DNA of 64,000 bases, taken from Raffaelea ambrosiae (Eukaryota; Ascomycota; Sordariomycetes; Ophiostomatales; Ophiostomataceae). Under the pieces are notes generated by a model, which was given only the letters and a program-made list of their open reading frames with translations, ran no database searches and was not told where the DNA came from. Location: contig PCDI01000001.1 of the NCBI GenBank assembly GCA_002778195.1, positions 4,675,869-4,739,868 of the forward strand, in the 5' to 3' direction. Both the position numbers and the translations under genes were made by a program. The number at the start of each line of letters is the position of its first letter. Within the stretch, counting starts at the first letter, position 1. Of the stretch, positions 13,774 to 24,755 are shown piece by piece.

Positions 13774-15110
13774 ATGGCATCCTCCCCATCATCCCGCAAA
13801 ATGGGCTCGCTGGCAACGGCCAGCCTCGTGTCCCTGCTGGGCTTCACCCGGCTTGCCAGCGCCAACTGCGAGTGCGGTTACACTGCGGTCATTGACGATG
13901 CGACGTACCTCTTTACCGACCTGATCGAGTCCAACTTCGCCCAAGCCGCCAACATTTCCTACAACACCGACTGGTCGCGCCAGCAGTTTAACTTCTCTGC
14001 CGAGGCCAACCGCGGCGAGTATGGCGAGATGTTCGACCCTGCCAACATTGAGATCAACCCCACCACCGACAACAGCACCGAGTTTGGCAAAGGCTCCAAT
14101 GGCGAACCGGCCGGCCTGGATCTGACCGTCAAGTCCACGCAGGTCGATGGCCTGCTGCCCGTGTCCGAGATCGACAGCACGCGCGAGGATATCCTCTACG
14201 GCACGTTCCGCGCAAGCATCAAGGTGACCAACGTGGCCGGCACCTGCTCTGCTTTCTTCTGGGTAGGTTTCTTATAACTCTCTCCCCCTCTTTTGGCGCT
14301 GGCCGTCTGTTTTTTGCATGTTTGTTGGCGTACATGCGTGTTGGCGTAATTCTGGGTGATATCTGGCGTGGTATCCCGTCTTCGGGTGATCCGCTGTGGC
14401 TTGCGCTTATTTTCGAGCTTGTGTGAATTTGGCCGCAATCTTGTGCTGACCTCCCCCATTTCCAGTACTACAACAACACCCAGGAGATCGACATGGAGTT
14501 CCTCTCGCAAGAGTTCAATGCCACCAACAGCAGCTACCCGATCAACCTGGTGCTGCAGTCGCGCGAGGCCGCCGAGAGCGGCTACGACGCCTCGAAGACG
14601 GGCAACTTCCTCAAGACCAACCTGCCCTTCGACCCCACAGCCGACTTCCACGAGTACCGCATCGATTTCCTGCCCGAGAGCGTCGTCTTCTACGCCGACA
14701 ACCAGGTGCTCGGCAGCATGAACGGCTCGGCCGTGCCCACTCATGCCGGCCACCTGGTCTTGCAGCACTGGAGCAACGGCAATGCCGCGTGGTCGGGCGG
14801 CCCGCCGAGCGAGGACGCCACCACTACCGTGGCGTACGTCAAGGCCTACTTCAACTCGTCGGCCGTGCAGCGTCAGAGTGACTGGGCCAACCGCTGCAAG
14901 GACATCAACGCTGTCAACGCCACTTGCGCCGTCCCCGAGCTGTCGACCACCAACACCTCATCGACCGGCTGGTTTTTCAGCGGCCAGACCAACATGACCA
15001 ACAACCAGACCGTGGCTGGCCAGGACAGTGCCGGCACACGACAGGCACCAAACATGCTGGCATGGTCTGTGATGGCCGTTGCTTTCTTTGCTGCCAGCTG
15101 GGCGTTATAA
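13774..15110 (+). CDS. GH16 beta-glucanase/transglycosylase-like cell-wall protein, probably GPI-anchored
   Basis: Two exons, 13774-14262 and 14466-15110, joined in phase 0 across a 203-nt intron (GTAGGT...CCAG), give 377 residues. The signal peptide is a basic start plus a hydrophobic run ending LASA, followed by NCECGY, a common mature N terminus in fungal GH16 proteins. The catalytic signature EIDMEF (ExDxE: E170, D172, E174) comes immediately after the splice point, with WYYNN before it. Several N-glycosylation sequons are present (NIS, NSS, NGS, NTS). The C terminus is a Ser/Thr/Asn-rich tail and then a hydrophobic stretch ending FFAASWAL, which fits a GPI-attachment signal. Family knowledge says such enzymes cleave or remodel beta-1,3(4)-glucans at the wall; exact specificity (hydrolase or transferase) is not visible. 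Start choice: this ATG puts the signal peptide at the N terminus, while upstream in-frame sequence is leader-like. Confidence 0.9.
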
Positions 15111-16270
15111 GCAGCCCCAAACAGCTTGACCGACAAAAAGAAAGAGATAACAATCGAAAAACTTCTTCAACTCTAAAAGGGGCGACGGCATTTTGCTCTT
15201 CGACCTTCTGATTCTTTTTTCTTCTACATTTTAATTCGGCCCCTTTCCCAAAATCCCATCTTGTTCGACTTGCTTTGGTTATATTGGAACTTATGACTTG
15301 CAACATTTTGTCGACTTTTGTTAATCAGCAGTGGCATTCTTTTCTTTTTTTTTTTTTCACTTCCATCGTCAATGCGTCTTTTTTTGCGGCTTACCACTTT
15401 TGCTTTGCTTCCGTTTGGCAGTGGCTGTCTGAATTATGGGAACCGTCTTTGGGGTTTCAGTGGTTTAACGGCATCGTTGTATCTTGGAGTTATTTTTTTT
15501 GTCCTAGCGGATATGGAGCAACTGGCGTCCTATGTTTTGTGCATTTTGGGGGAAACCACCAAACAGTCTTGGGTGGGGTCTGCGCAGTCTGGGAGGAAGG
15601 CGTCGAAGGAAAAGGGAAAAGAGGGAAAATGGCGTCCCGCGACACCAAGTCCTGTGAGACAGGATGCATGAGACATAAAGCAGAAAGCAGCCTGGATAGA
15701 AAAAGAGAGGCCGATCCCTTCCCAATGAGAGACGCGCATATACCAGCTCATTTAACCCACGAAAAAAAAAGTACCATACAACTTACTACGCTACTTTTGA
15801 CATCGGATGCGCGTTCAAATGATTTCTGAACAAGGCAAATGACCGCGCGCAAATGACCACACAACAAACAGCACAGTCCGGGAACGCCGGGAACATCGGG
15901 GATCAGATCGGCAACAGTTTTCAAGAAAAAAAGCATGACAAAAAAGAAGAAGGAGACGATACTATCCCAAAGAGAGAAGGCGCAAAGAGGTAGGTAGGAT
16001 GAGACAAGGCCCTGTAGGAGGATATGGATGGACGGGTGGCCCGTGATGACCTGTGCGGATGGTCCGTGGGGAAAGAGAAATGAGACACCAGACGAACACT
16101 TGACAAGAGAAAGGGATGCTACGTTTAATAACTGAATCCTCGACAAGGGAAGAGTGGCGTTCGAGAAAGGAGACAAGGTGCCACGTTCAAGTCTTAAGAA
16201 ACAAACACGGTTTGCCCGGCTTGACTATGATCGGCCAGGGCCACCACCTCTTTAACAAAGAGAGAGAAAG

Positions 16271-16310
16271 AGAGAGAATGAGAGAGAATGAGAGAGAATG
16301 AGAGAGAATG
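16271..16310. repeat. 10-bp purine-rich tandem repeat, 4 copies
   Basis: Four perfect copies of AGAGAGAATG, flanked on both sides by less regular AGAGA sequence. A microsatellite-like tract with no coding context. Confidence 0.85.
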
Positions 16311-19300
16311 AGAGAGATCTGCTCATAAAAGCCGGTCCCGGCCAGCCTAGGCATCTACGAAATAGCAAGGCAAGACCTCACAGAGCCCGTGTCTCTGTTT
16401 GTTGTGTAGCGTGCACACGATTCACATCTTCTCCCTCTTCCACCTGGGATAACAGTAGGTTACGGCTATTATCTTGTTCAGGTGGAATTTAACCCGTGCC
16501 ACAGAACAGGGTGTGGCTCGCACACACCGGTTGCCCTACATGGTATTTCGCCTCCAGCAAGGTCTTCCAGTGCGACATTGGCCGAGTCCATTGTAAGACC
16601 GAAATTGGGAAGGGGATGTGTGTATGGTGTGTATGGTCTGAGGGAGGGGGAGGGGGGGGTATGAGAAGAAGGCGATGGCAGGAAAGTCTCTTGTTACATC
16701 AGTAGACTGCTGTGTATACTACTACGTATGTAAGATACATTACAGAGAAACACGACCCAAACTTTGGGGTCTCTTTTGTGGAACTGGTCCATCACCAGGA
16801 TGATCCCCCGCTCCCTCCGGAATGGATGATCACCGGGATGCGAGTTTGCCTACGAACGGCCATTATCACGGCGGTATTATGGGACAGATGCAGACTTTTG
16901 TAAAAGCTTGTAGTAGTAAAGCTCCAAACCGGCTGAGATCTTCCAGCGGACCAGATGGGCATTTGCTGGATAGGAATGACCAACTTGAAGCTGCAAGCGA
17001 GACACAAAGCGACGAGTTGCCAACTGGAAAGAGATCCAACGATGAAGAACTCGGTAACCACTTACATGAATGCACAACACGCTAGAACTTGTTAACAGCA
17101 CATGCGATAGATAAAGATCGGCGTGGTCAGTACACCGTACACTTGAATAAATCACTATATAAGTCTATTGTTACCTTTTGGTGGACTCCTGTTTTCTTTT
17201 GTTCATCGTTCGTCTCGTTCTTGAGTTGCCCCCCCTCCATCCCTTGGTAGAAGGTGGTGTTGAAGGATTCTTCCGTGGTGGGTTTTTTACCCCCCTCTGC
17301 ACCCACCCCTATTTTTGTGGGGGCCCTCTGTCTCTTTGGTCTAGAAGGACAGGCCGTTTGTGCAGCCTGATTCGTCAGGAAGCGGCTTCTGGCCCAAACA
17401 CGCTTGCGAGGTGCGAAACACAAAGGAAAAAGGAAACATCGACGAACGAGTAAGAAGAAGACCATTCTGTTACTAGAGAAAGTCGTCTCATGCACGCTCC
17501 TTGAAATGCGTTCTTTTTCTCTGGCCTCCCCCCTTCTTTCCTTTTTTCTGGCCTTACGTCTTTCACCTACAATCGTCCTTTTTTTGAATTCTCTCTTTAA
17601 TTTGTAGTTGCTTTTGTGGATGGAGAACGAGCGTCTTCTTATTTTCCCCTTTCCCATCGTGGTTTCTTTCCTCTTCCCCCCCTTCCCCTGCTGATTCAGC
17701 CTAGATGCCTGCAGGTACTATGTACATGGAGGGGCTTCCTGTCGCGGCCCGATTTGCTGGAACAGCCAGGCCAGGGTAGCCCCCCCTCTTGAAACAGCCC
17801 GATTTGCTTCGAGAACAAAGGTGCCATCCACCATCCGCCATCCGCCATCCGCCATTCCCCCCTCCCTGGGCTCGATCGTCGTCAGCGCCTGCAAGTAGTA
17901 CAAATCGAGTTTTTTTTTTTGTCATAACCACACTGCCGACAGCAACCACCGCCGCCATTTGCACGACTCTGGCTGCAGCCACTCGGTAGTCACCGGTCCC
18001 GTGGTCCCGTAGGGATGGTGCAGAGAAGATGGAACGAAGAATAAGAGAGGTGGAAAGTATTACACACGATCTTGCCGTAAGAACAGTAAAGAAAAAACAA
18101 GACTTGACAGCATGCAGGTACAGGCAGGGATTCTGCAGGCGTGCGGTTGCATTCTGTGATGCAGCCCCCTGCAAGTCACCAAAAGAGTGGCGCATACTCT
18201 CTATGCATACTCACTCGCTAGTTGCAACGTCTGGACAAGGGAACGAGAAGGAGACTAGAAAACAACAACGCACCATACACAGCAAGTCAGATGGGGGCGA
18301 GCCAAGCGGCAAATGCGGCGACTGGCCGGTCATGCATCCTGGCAGATGGCAGGGAGTTCAGACGAATAACACCACGAGAAGACCTCATGTGCTAGGATAC
18401 CGTGTATTTTTGAGACAGCAGAAAAAATAAAATAAAAAATTAGAAGGAGACTGTGTTCCTGTTTCTGTTTCTGCCTTTTCTTCCCACCAGTGTCTGAACC
18501 CGTTATTCTTGATTTCTCTTGATTTCTCCGGACGGAAAGCGTGGTTGGGGGAGGCAGGGTGAAGGGAGTGTCTTTCTTCGCATGACCATAACTCCCTATT
18601 CATGACAGGCTTGCGAGAGAAAGTCATGGCGAAGTTGAGCAAGACAATGGATTGTCTTTGCCGGAAATCTGGTCACGGCCAAACTGGTCAGTTGGGGCCA
18701 TTGTCTTCGGACAATCGTCACAAGACGATGACAGAGTCCCAGGACTACGGAGAAACAAGGAAAGAGGCAGAAACAACAAGAGACAAGCCGTCAAGTCGTC
18801 TTTTTTCACATTTTTACAAAGTACATCGATCTCCAAAAGAGGCGACCCGCCTCCGCGGTTTGCGTAATCATGTAGATGAATTGTGGATGAGCCGGACTCC
18901 GAAGTGCCCCCCCAAAAGGAGCATCCAGACGTCCACGAAGAGACTACGCAGCCTGATTGGCTCCTGGCCAGTATAAGCGGCGTGGTGCTATATTATGGGG
19001 CGGTTTGATCGCCCACTCCGAGCCATCTGTGGTTTCTCCCTTCCGTGCGCGGTAAGGCTTCGGCGTTCCGTCATTCATCTTTTTTTTTTTTGCTTATCGT
19101 TGCGTTGTTTGCAACGTTTTTGCGTTTTTGCGTCTGTGTGTTCCCTGTCTTGTCTGTTTGCTCTTTCCTTTCTCTCCTCTGTCGTTCTTTCCTCTTTCCG
19201 TGCCTGCTCCTTCCTCTTTTTCCACTTCAATGCGGCATCCGTGCGTTCACAGACGGGCCTCCCACCAAACAAGCATCCTTCGTTTCCTCCCTCTCTCCTT

Positions 19301-19400
19301 ATCCAACGCCCCCCACTCCGTCCCAAGAGGTCCACGGGGACGGTTCCTTCCCCTTTTGGAAATCCACTTTTTTGTTTAAAGAAACGGACCTTGCTTGGGA

Positions 19401-19441
19401 AGGAACAACCCATTGTTGAGGAAGAACAACCCATTGTTGAG
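19401..19441. repeat. Two copies of a 20-bp element with an internal inverted repeat
   Basis: Two near-identical copies, starting at 19401 and 19422 (21-bp period), differ at one base near the start. Each carries AACAACCCATTGTT, in which AACAA and TTGTT face each other across CCCA. Nothing nearby is coding, so it could be a paired protein-binding site or a small chance duplication. Confidence 0.5.
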
Positions 19442-21345
19442 AAAGAAATGTGCTTGTTTCTCAAGTGCTGTGGCTCATATGGCAACGCCACACGGCGATT
19501 GGACAACCACAACGGCAAAAGAAAGAACGCCCAAGTGCCGGACTGTCACAGAGTCAAACAAGAGGCAAAAGCAAAGGGCAAAAAAAAGCAAAAGCAGCGG
19601 CGAACTAGGGCGCAGACAACATGGACATGCAAGACTTACACTCTTTCCCCACCCCTGGTCGATCAGATGCCTCTCAGACGAGACCTCTCAGGCGAGAGAG
19701 TACCTCCCACCCCCCTCTCCTGATATCTCTCTAACCAAAGTACTACTATGTATGTATTTCCAAAGGTTTCAAACCCTACTTTTTTTTTGTTTCTCTCCCC
19801 TGACAAGGGCACAAAAAGAGGCGATGATACTCTGTCTGCGTGCCTGAACCTCCGTTTCCCTTTGCCGCCTTCCTTTCCCAGTCACAACGCCGTACATAGG
19901 AACTGGGATCTCCCATCCCGCATCCCCTTTCGCGCCAGCTGCATGCATGGCCATCACACTACACCCCTCCGACCTTGACGATCCCCATTTTTCCATCCCC
20001 TCTATCTAGTCCGTCTTTGACCTGTTTCTTCTTCTTCTTGGGGTCCGCCTCTTAGCCCTTAGCCCTTAGCCTCCCCCCCAGATGATGCTTTTACGTTTGT
20101 CGGTTTTGGCTTCCCATTGGTTCTCAGCTCGCTGTCTCCGTGTCTCATTCGGGTATCCACAACCCACACCCCCTCCCTCCCCTTCCCTGGTCTTTGGAGG
20201 AGAGAGTTTCCTGCATCTCTCCATCTACAGAGCATCCCAGAGCACCCAAGAGCGTCCCAGAGCGTCCCATAGTATCCTGCTGTACCCTACCAGGTCTTAC
20301 CCGGCTCCCTCGTGCCCATCGTCCCATCCCACCCCTTCTTTTGCTTTTGCTGTCCGTCTGTTTGGCGCCATCCCCACAGAGGAAAGTCACGACCGGTCTG
20401 GGTCCTCTCATTCGTCCGACCCGAAGAGACAAAAGTCCTGATTTCTTGTTTTTTCTGAATCCAGACCCGCCGGCCAGATGCCGAAGCGGATAACCGGCCA
20501 GGGTTGGGATAAAAGAAAATAAAGAAAGAAAAAAGATGGGACTGACCGGTGACGGATGACATGTCTGGCGGGAATGGTGGATATGATGCACAATGGGGTG
20601 CGTGTGGTTGTGGTGCGTGACGAACAATGGACCAAGTAAGTTTTTCTCACACTCTCCCTCTCACTCGGTCTCTCCTGTCTTTCTCGCGAGTCTGGCCCGT
20701 GTACATATAAGGAGGCGCCATCCTCATCTGCTCACTCCCCCAATCTTGATCCATCCTTTTTCCCTTCATCCTTTTACAAGTGTCAAGAGGTGATCTTACC
20801 GTTTGATATCGTTGCATTTGGTAAGTCCGTCTGACGAAGTGTTTCGACCTTCTGCGCAACTCTTTGTATAAACACATATACCCATATACACATAAGAAAC
20901 CATACAGAGTCTTCCCGTTTCCGCCCTTCGGTCTCTTTCCCTTTTCTAACACCGGATATTTGCCAGCATTATTTTCCCAACTCGATCCACACATTCATTA
21001 CTCCTTTCGGACCAGGTCTTCCACTCCTTTACCATCTTTCTTATATTCTTGCCACTCTCTCTCTTGTGTGTTATTATATATATCACTTGACGCATATTCT
21101 CTCATATTGGAACGTCAATTGGCCACTCTTTTTTTCCGCTGTTCGATATCATCACAGCTCTTCGGGCTTCGGCATACCACCCAAGGCAAACTTGCATTTT
21201 CTACATCCCAACCGTTTGTCACGACGCACTAGGCTTCCAACCAGCCAGCCACGTATACACGCACTCTTTTCCGACACAATTTTTCAAGAAACCGGTCGAG
21301 AACCTGTTTTTGCTAGAGAGGACGCTAGAAGCATTCCTCAGCGAG

Positions 21346-21414
21346 GTAAGACCTCACTAAAAAATGACAGTCACCGCTGTACCTGGAGCTGGTAGTCTGA
21401 CCTTGTCGCCACAG
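21346..21414 (+). other. Possible 5'-leader intron of the GH64 gene
   Basis: GTAAGA at the left edge, a CTGAC branch-like site at about 21397 and CCACAG at the right edge give a 69-nt intron of normal fungal size, about 500 bp upstream of the GH64 start. Support is splice-signal quality only; no transcript evidence is available. Confidence 0.3.
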
Positions 21415-21908
21415 CATTCCATCTACTGTTTAGCTCGTATTGGCTACATTCCAGCCAGGCACAATCACCAACCTCGTTGATACCTGTAAGTTTCCTGTCA
21501 CTGCTTACTGGCAGTTGTCCGAGACACTTCCCGCCTTGTCAAGGGGCGCCCGAGTGGCTAGATTTCTTCATTTCTCAACGAAGCCTCGTCTAACCAACCG
21601 TTGTGGCGGCATTCCAGAAGGGGGTTATACATCACAGCACCTTCCTCATGCAAAGCGCCAGACTCGAATACTTTGGGTAGTTACATCGAGTGTGGACAGG
21701 CTTCCCAAGCAAGAGGAAATCCAAACATAAAAGAGCAGCAACCGATCCTTCCAGAGCCGACTTTGGGTTTTTGGTTTTTCTCTCATCAGCCTCTTCTTCA
21801 GTGGCAACAACAGTCTTTGAGACGGCATTGGAGCTTCCCTCCTCATTCACTTATACACCGCACAACCTACTCACAAAACACCAGTCTCGCGCAGAGGACT
21901 TGATCAAG

Positions 21909-24068
21909 ATGACGACGCTGGACGACTGTCTCAAGATCCAGAGCGACCAGAACGTTCTGCAAGCTCCCACGGACACGTCGAGCACGAGCACGGTCAGCAC
22001 CGCAACCAAGACCGGCCATGGCGCTATGGCTACGACTGCATCGTCGTCGTCCATGCCCGACACGGTCCAGATTTTGCTGAAGAACACGACAACCTCGGAC
22101 AACCTGTACGTGTGCGTCACGGGCCTGGACATCAACAACAACAATGCCGTATTCCTGCTTGAGAGCGACGGCACCACGGGCTATTACCCGTCCAACCCGC
22201 CGTCGGACAACGCGTCCGTGGGCGCCGACATTGCCATCAACGTCGGCGGCACCGGCAGCACGAAGACGATCACGGTGCCGCAGCTGGCGGGTGCCCGCAT
22301 CTGGTTCTCGCAGGACACGGCGCTGACGTTCCAGCTCAACCAGGGCACCAACGGGCCGGCGCTGGTGGAGCCATCAGTGACGAACACGGAGGACGTCAAC
22401 TACCAGCTGCGGTGGGACTTTTGCGAGTTCACCTTCAACTCGTCGCAGCTGTTTGTCAACGTGACGTACGTGGACTTTGTCAGCATCCCGGTGGCGCTGC
22501 AGCTCGAGACCACGGACGGCAGCGCCACGCAGACGGTCGAAGGCCTGCCCAGCGACGGCCTCGACACGATCTGCACGGCGCTGCAGGAGCAGCAGAAGAC
22601 GGACTGCGCCGGCTGGGACCAGCTGGTGGTGCAGGAGTCGACGACGTCGAGCGGCACGTCGTTCCTGCGCGCGCTGTCGCCCAACTCGGGCATCGTGCTG
22701 AACTCGTCGCTCTTTGACGGCTACTACCAGTCGTATGTCGACGAGGTGTGGGCCAAGTACGTGTCGCCGACGCTGCTCACCGTCGACACCCAGGCCAGCT
22801 GGGGGGCCCTGACCGGCTGCGTGGACAGCAGCTCCGCGCTCTTCCAGTTTGGCGACGTCGGCGGCTTCCCGAAGCCCAGCGCCCACGACATCTTCTCGTG
22901 CTCCACCGGCGCCTTCGCGTCCTACACCTCCAACACGGACGAGATGGCCAACCTGGGGGCGCGGCTGGCCGCGGCCTTCAACCGCAGCACCCTCCTGACC
23001 AACCCCGACCAGCCCGACGGCGAGGACCCCAGCGACTACTACACCACCAGCCCCACCAACCACTACGCCCGCATCGTCCACGCCGCCAACCTCGACGGCC
23101 GCGGCTACTCTTTCCCCTACGACGACGTCGTTCCCACCGACGGCGAGGACCAGTCCGGCTCCGTGTTCAGCAGCGCCCCGAAACTGCTGACCGTCACCAT
23201 TGGCGGCGGCAGCACGTCGAGCAAGGCCCGGTCCGCATCTGCTCGGGGGGGCGCTGCACCGGCCACGCGCACCAGCAACATCCGCCTGCGCGAGATGGCC
23301 CGCCCGGGCAAGCAGCTCGTTGGCGGCTACCGGCGCCACTTTAAGCGGTCTCTGCCGGAGGAGGTGGCCGAGGAGGAGAGGGAGATGGAGGAGAAGGAGG
23401 AGGAAGAACAGCCGCAGCAGACTCACCTCTCGGCTGAAGACGAAAAGGCCATGCTCCACGCAGCCACGATGCAGAACGTCCTGACTCCGTTCTACATGGT
23501 CCAGCCCGACGGCCAGATGCAGCAGCAGATGCCCGCCATCTTGGCGGTGGACCGGTCTAAGCTGGACTTGGAAAAGGGCGGCGCTGGCCAGTTTCAGTTT
23601 GACAACGATGGCCGCTTTTCTTCGATCCTGGCCAACAGCCGCGCCCCCAAGGCTCGCCTGGCCCTGCTCCTGCACCAGCTCCTGCGCAGCCTCTGGGCGG
23701 TTCTGTGCCTGGCCGGCCGCGCCGTCTGGGCGCTCGTGCCCCGGCGCATCGCCGTGCCCGTGGCTGCCTTTTTCGCCAGCGTGGCCGCGTCGCCGGCCAT
23801 GACTGCTGCCAGCTCCGCCGTCTCCTCGTTTGTGAGCACGGCCGTGACGGCCATCTGTGTCCGGCCTCTGGTGGTGCGGGCCGTGCTAGCGGTGGCCCTG
23901 GTCGGAACGTACCTGGTCGTCGGGGCGACGCCGATGATTGCAGCCCTGATGGCGGCCATGGGCCAGCACGATCCGCAGCAGCAGAGTGCCGCCGGCGGTT
24001 TCCCGTCGACGAACACGACTGTTGCTACAGAGCCGGTCACGGGCGGCATCCGGGTGATGGACTCATGA
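21909..24068 (+). CDS. GH64-family beta-1,3-glucanase with acidic linker and hydrophobic C-terminal region
   Basis: Intronless, 719 residues from ATG MTTLDDCL. Residues of about 60-490 match the GH64 (laminaripentaose-producing beta-1,3-glucanase) pattern. In RWDFCEFTF the acid Glu is E173, and the Asp of YVDFV is D189, exactly 16 residues on, the same spacing as the catalytic Glu154/Asp170 pair known in the Streptomyces enzyme. Supporting pieces are ARIWFS, WAKY and GGFPKPSAHDIFSC. Then come a Ser/Gly/Ala linker, a Glu-rich stretch (about 480-505), and hydrophobic segments (about 580-690) that look like two or more membrane helices. There is no N-terminal signal peptide. An in-frame upstream extension exists (from 21690), but it does not improve the N terminus and has leader-like composition. 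Role: hydrolysis of beta-1,3-glucan; location is uncertain because of the missing signal and the membrane-type tail. Confidence 0.85.
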   Translation: MTTLDDCLKIQSDQNVLQAPTDTSSTSTVSTATKTGHGAMATTASSSSMPDTVQILLKNTTTSDNLYVCVTGLDINNNNAVFLLESDGTTGYYPSNPPSDNASVGADIAINVGGTGSTKTITVPQLAGARIWFSQDTALTFQLNQGTNGPALVEPSVTNTEDVNYQLRWDFCEFTFNSSQLFVNVTYVDFVSIPVALQLETTDGSATQTVEGLPSDGLDTICTALQEQQKTDCAGWDQLVVQESTTSSGTSFLRALSPNSGIVLNSSLFDGYYQSYVDEVWAKYVSPTLLTVDTQASWGALTGCVDSSSALFQFGDVGGFPKPSAHDIFSCSTGAFASYTSNTDEMANLGARLAAAFNRSTLLTNPDQPDGEDPSDYYTTSPTNHYARIVHAANLDGRGYSFPYDDVVPTDGEDQSGSVFSSAPKLLTVTIGGGSTSSKARSASARGGAAPATRTSNIRLREMARPGKQLVGGYRRHFKRSLPEEVAEEEREMEEKEEEEQPQQTHLSAEDEKAMLHAATMQNVLTPFYMVQPDGQMQQQMPAILAVDRSKLDLEKGGAGQFQFDNDGRFSSILANSRAPKARLALLLHQLLRSLWAVLCLAGRAVWALVPRRIAVPVAAFFASVAASPAMTAASSAVSSFVSTAVTAICVRPLVVRAVLAVALVGTYLVVGATPMIAALMAAMGQHDPQQQSAAGGFPSTNTTVATEPVTGGIRVMDS

Positions 24069-24755
24069 GTTGTTTCCTTTTCTCATTTCACAACAAACTC
24101 CCCTGTACATATACCCCCCTGACACTACATGATACATAACACGCCCCCCCCCATTGCCACCCACTGCACATGTTATAGTTACTTACCTCTTTTCGTCCCT
24201 GACACTCCACGCTTCATTGCCCACTTTACCTTCCCCTTGTATATGCCCCTCCTCTCTGGCCACTATGCATCTTTCCTTGTTTATCATGCCGTTTGTCCAT
24301 GAATTTTATCACTGCTTTTTCCTTTTTTTGTACATATATTTCGCACATTTCTCTTCTTCGGCCCAATTTTTTTTTCCATCGACAGATTTTATCTTTTCTC
24401 AAACATGGACCTGTTTCCTGTTTCTTTTTGTACATATTGGATCCTTTTTTTTTTTTTTTTTTTTTTTTTGAGAAATTTTGGAGAATACTGGGAATGATAT
24501 ATATAACATTACACACATCTTTTTGACACATGGGATTGACTTGTTTGGTTGTAAGTGTCCGACGCTGTAGGACGGCCACGTGAAATTGACTGTTTGAAAA
24601 GTCGTGCGTCACAGGTTATAGGTTTGTTTTGTTTGTCGGTATCATGTCTTGGTGGTATCATTTTCTTCGTGGTATTACAGTATTTTCGCTTGGTACATAA
24701 TATCTTGTGGTATCTTTCTTATACATGTTTTCTGGTCGTACACTCTGGCATTGCT
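24069..24755. other. Convergent 3' spacer with a 25-nt poly-T tract
   Basis: Lies between the 3' ends of the GH64 gene (plus) and the YL1 gene (minus). It is T-rich on the plus strand, with an uninterrupted run of about 25 T at 24445-24469. No coding content is seen. Confidence 0.6.

Larger units (their letters stand above)
15111..21908. other. 6.8 kb without a supported gene
   Basis: No frame has a domain or gene-like codon use. Content is CT- or AG-rich low complexity with a few short tandem repeats listed separately. The last 1 kb or so before 21909 is presumably the promoter and leader of the GH64 gene. It contains several ATGs in other frames and a plausible leader intron (separate entry). 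Confidence 0.5.

Noticed and set aside
20035..20070. TTAGCCC repeats as a possible internal telomere
   Set aside because: Only three short copies, and the unit is not the TTAGGG telomere unit of these fungi.
22374..23675. 433-codon minus-strand frame opposite the GH64 gene
   Set aside because: Shadow of the GC-rich GH64 exon; the plus strand has the catalytic signature.
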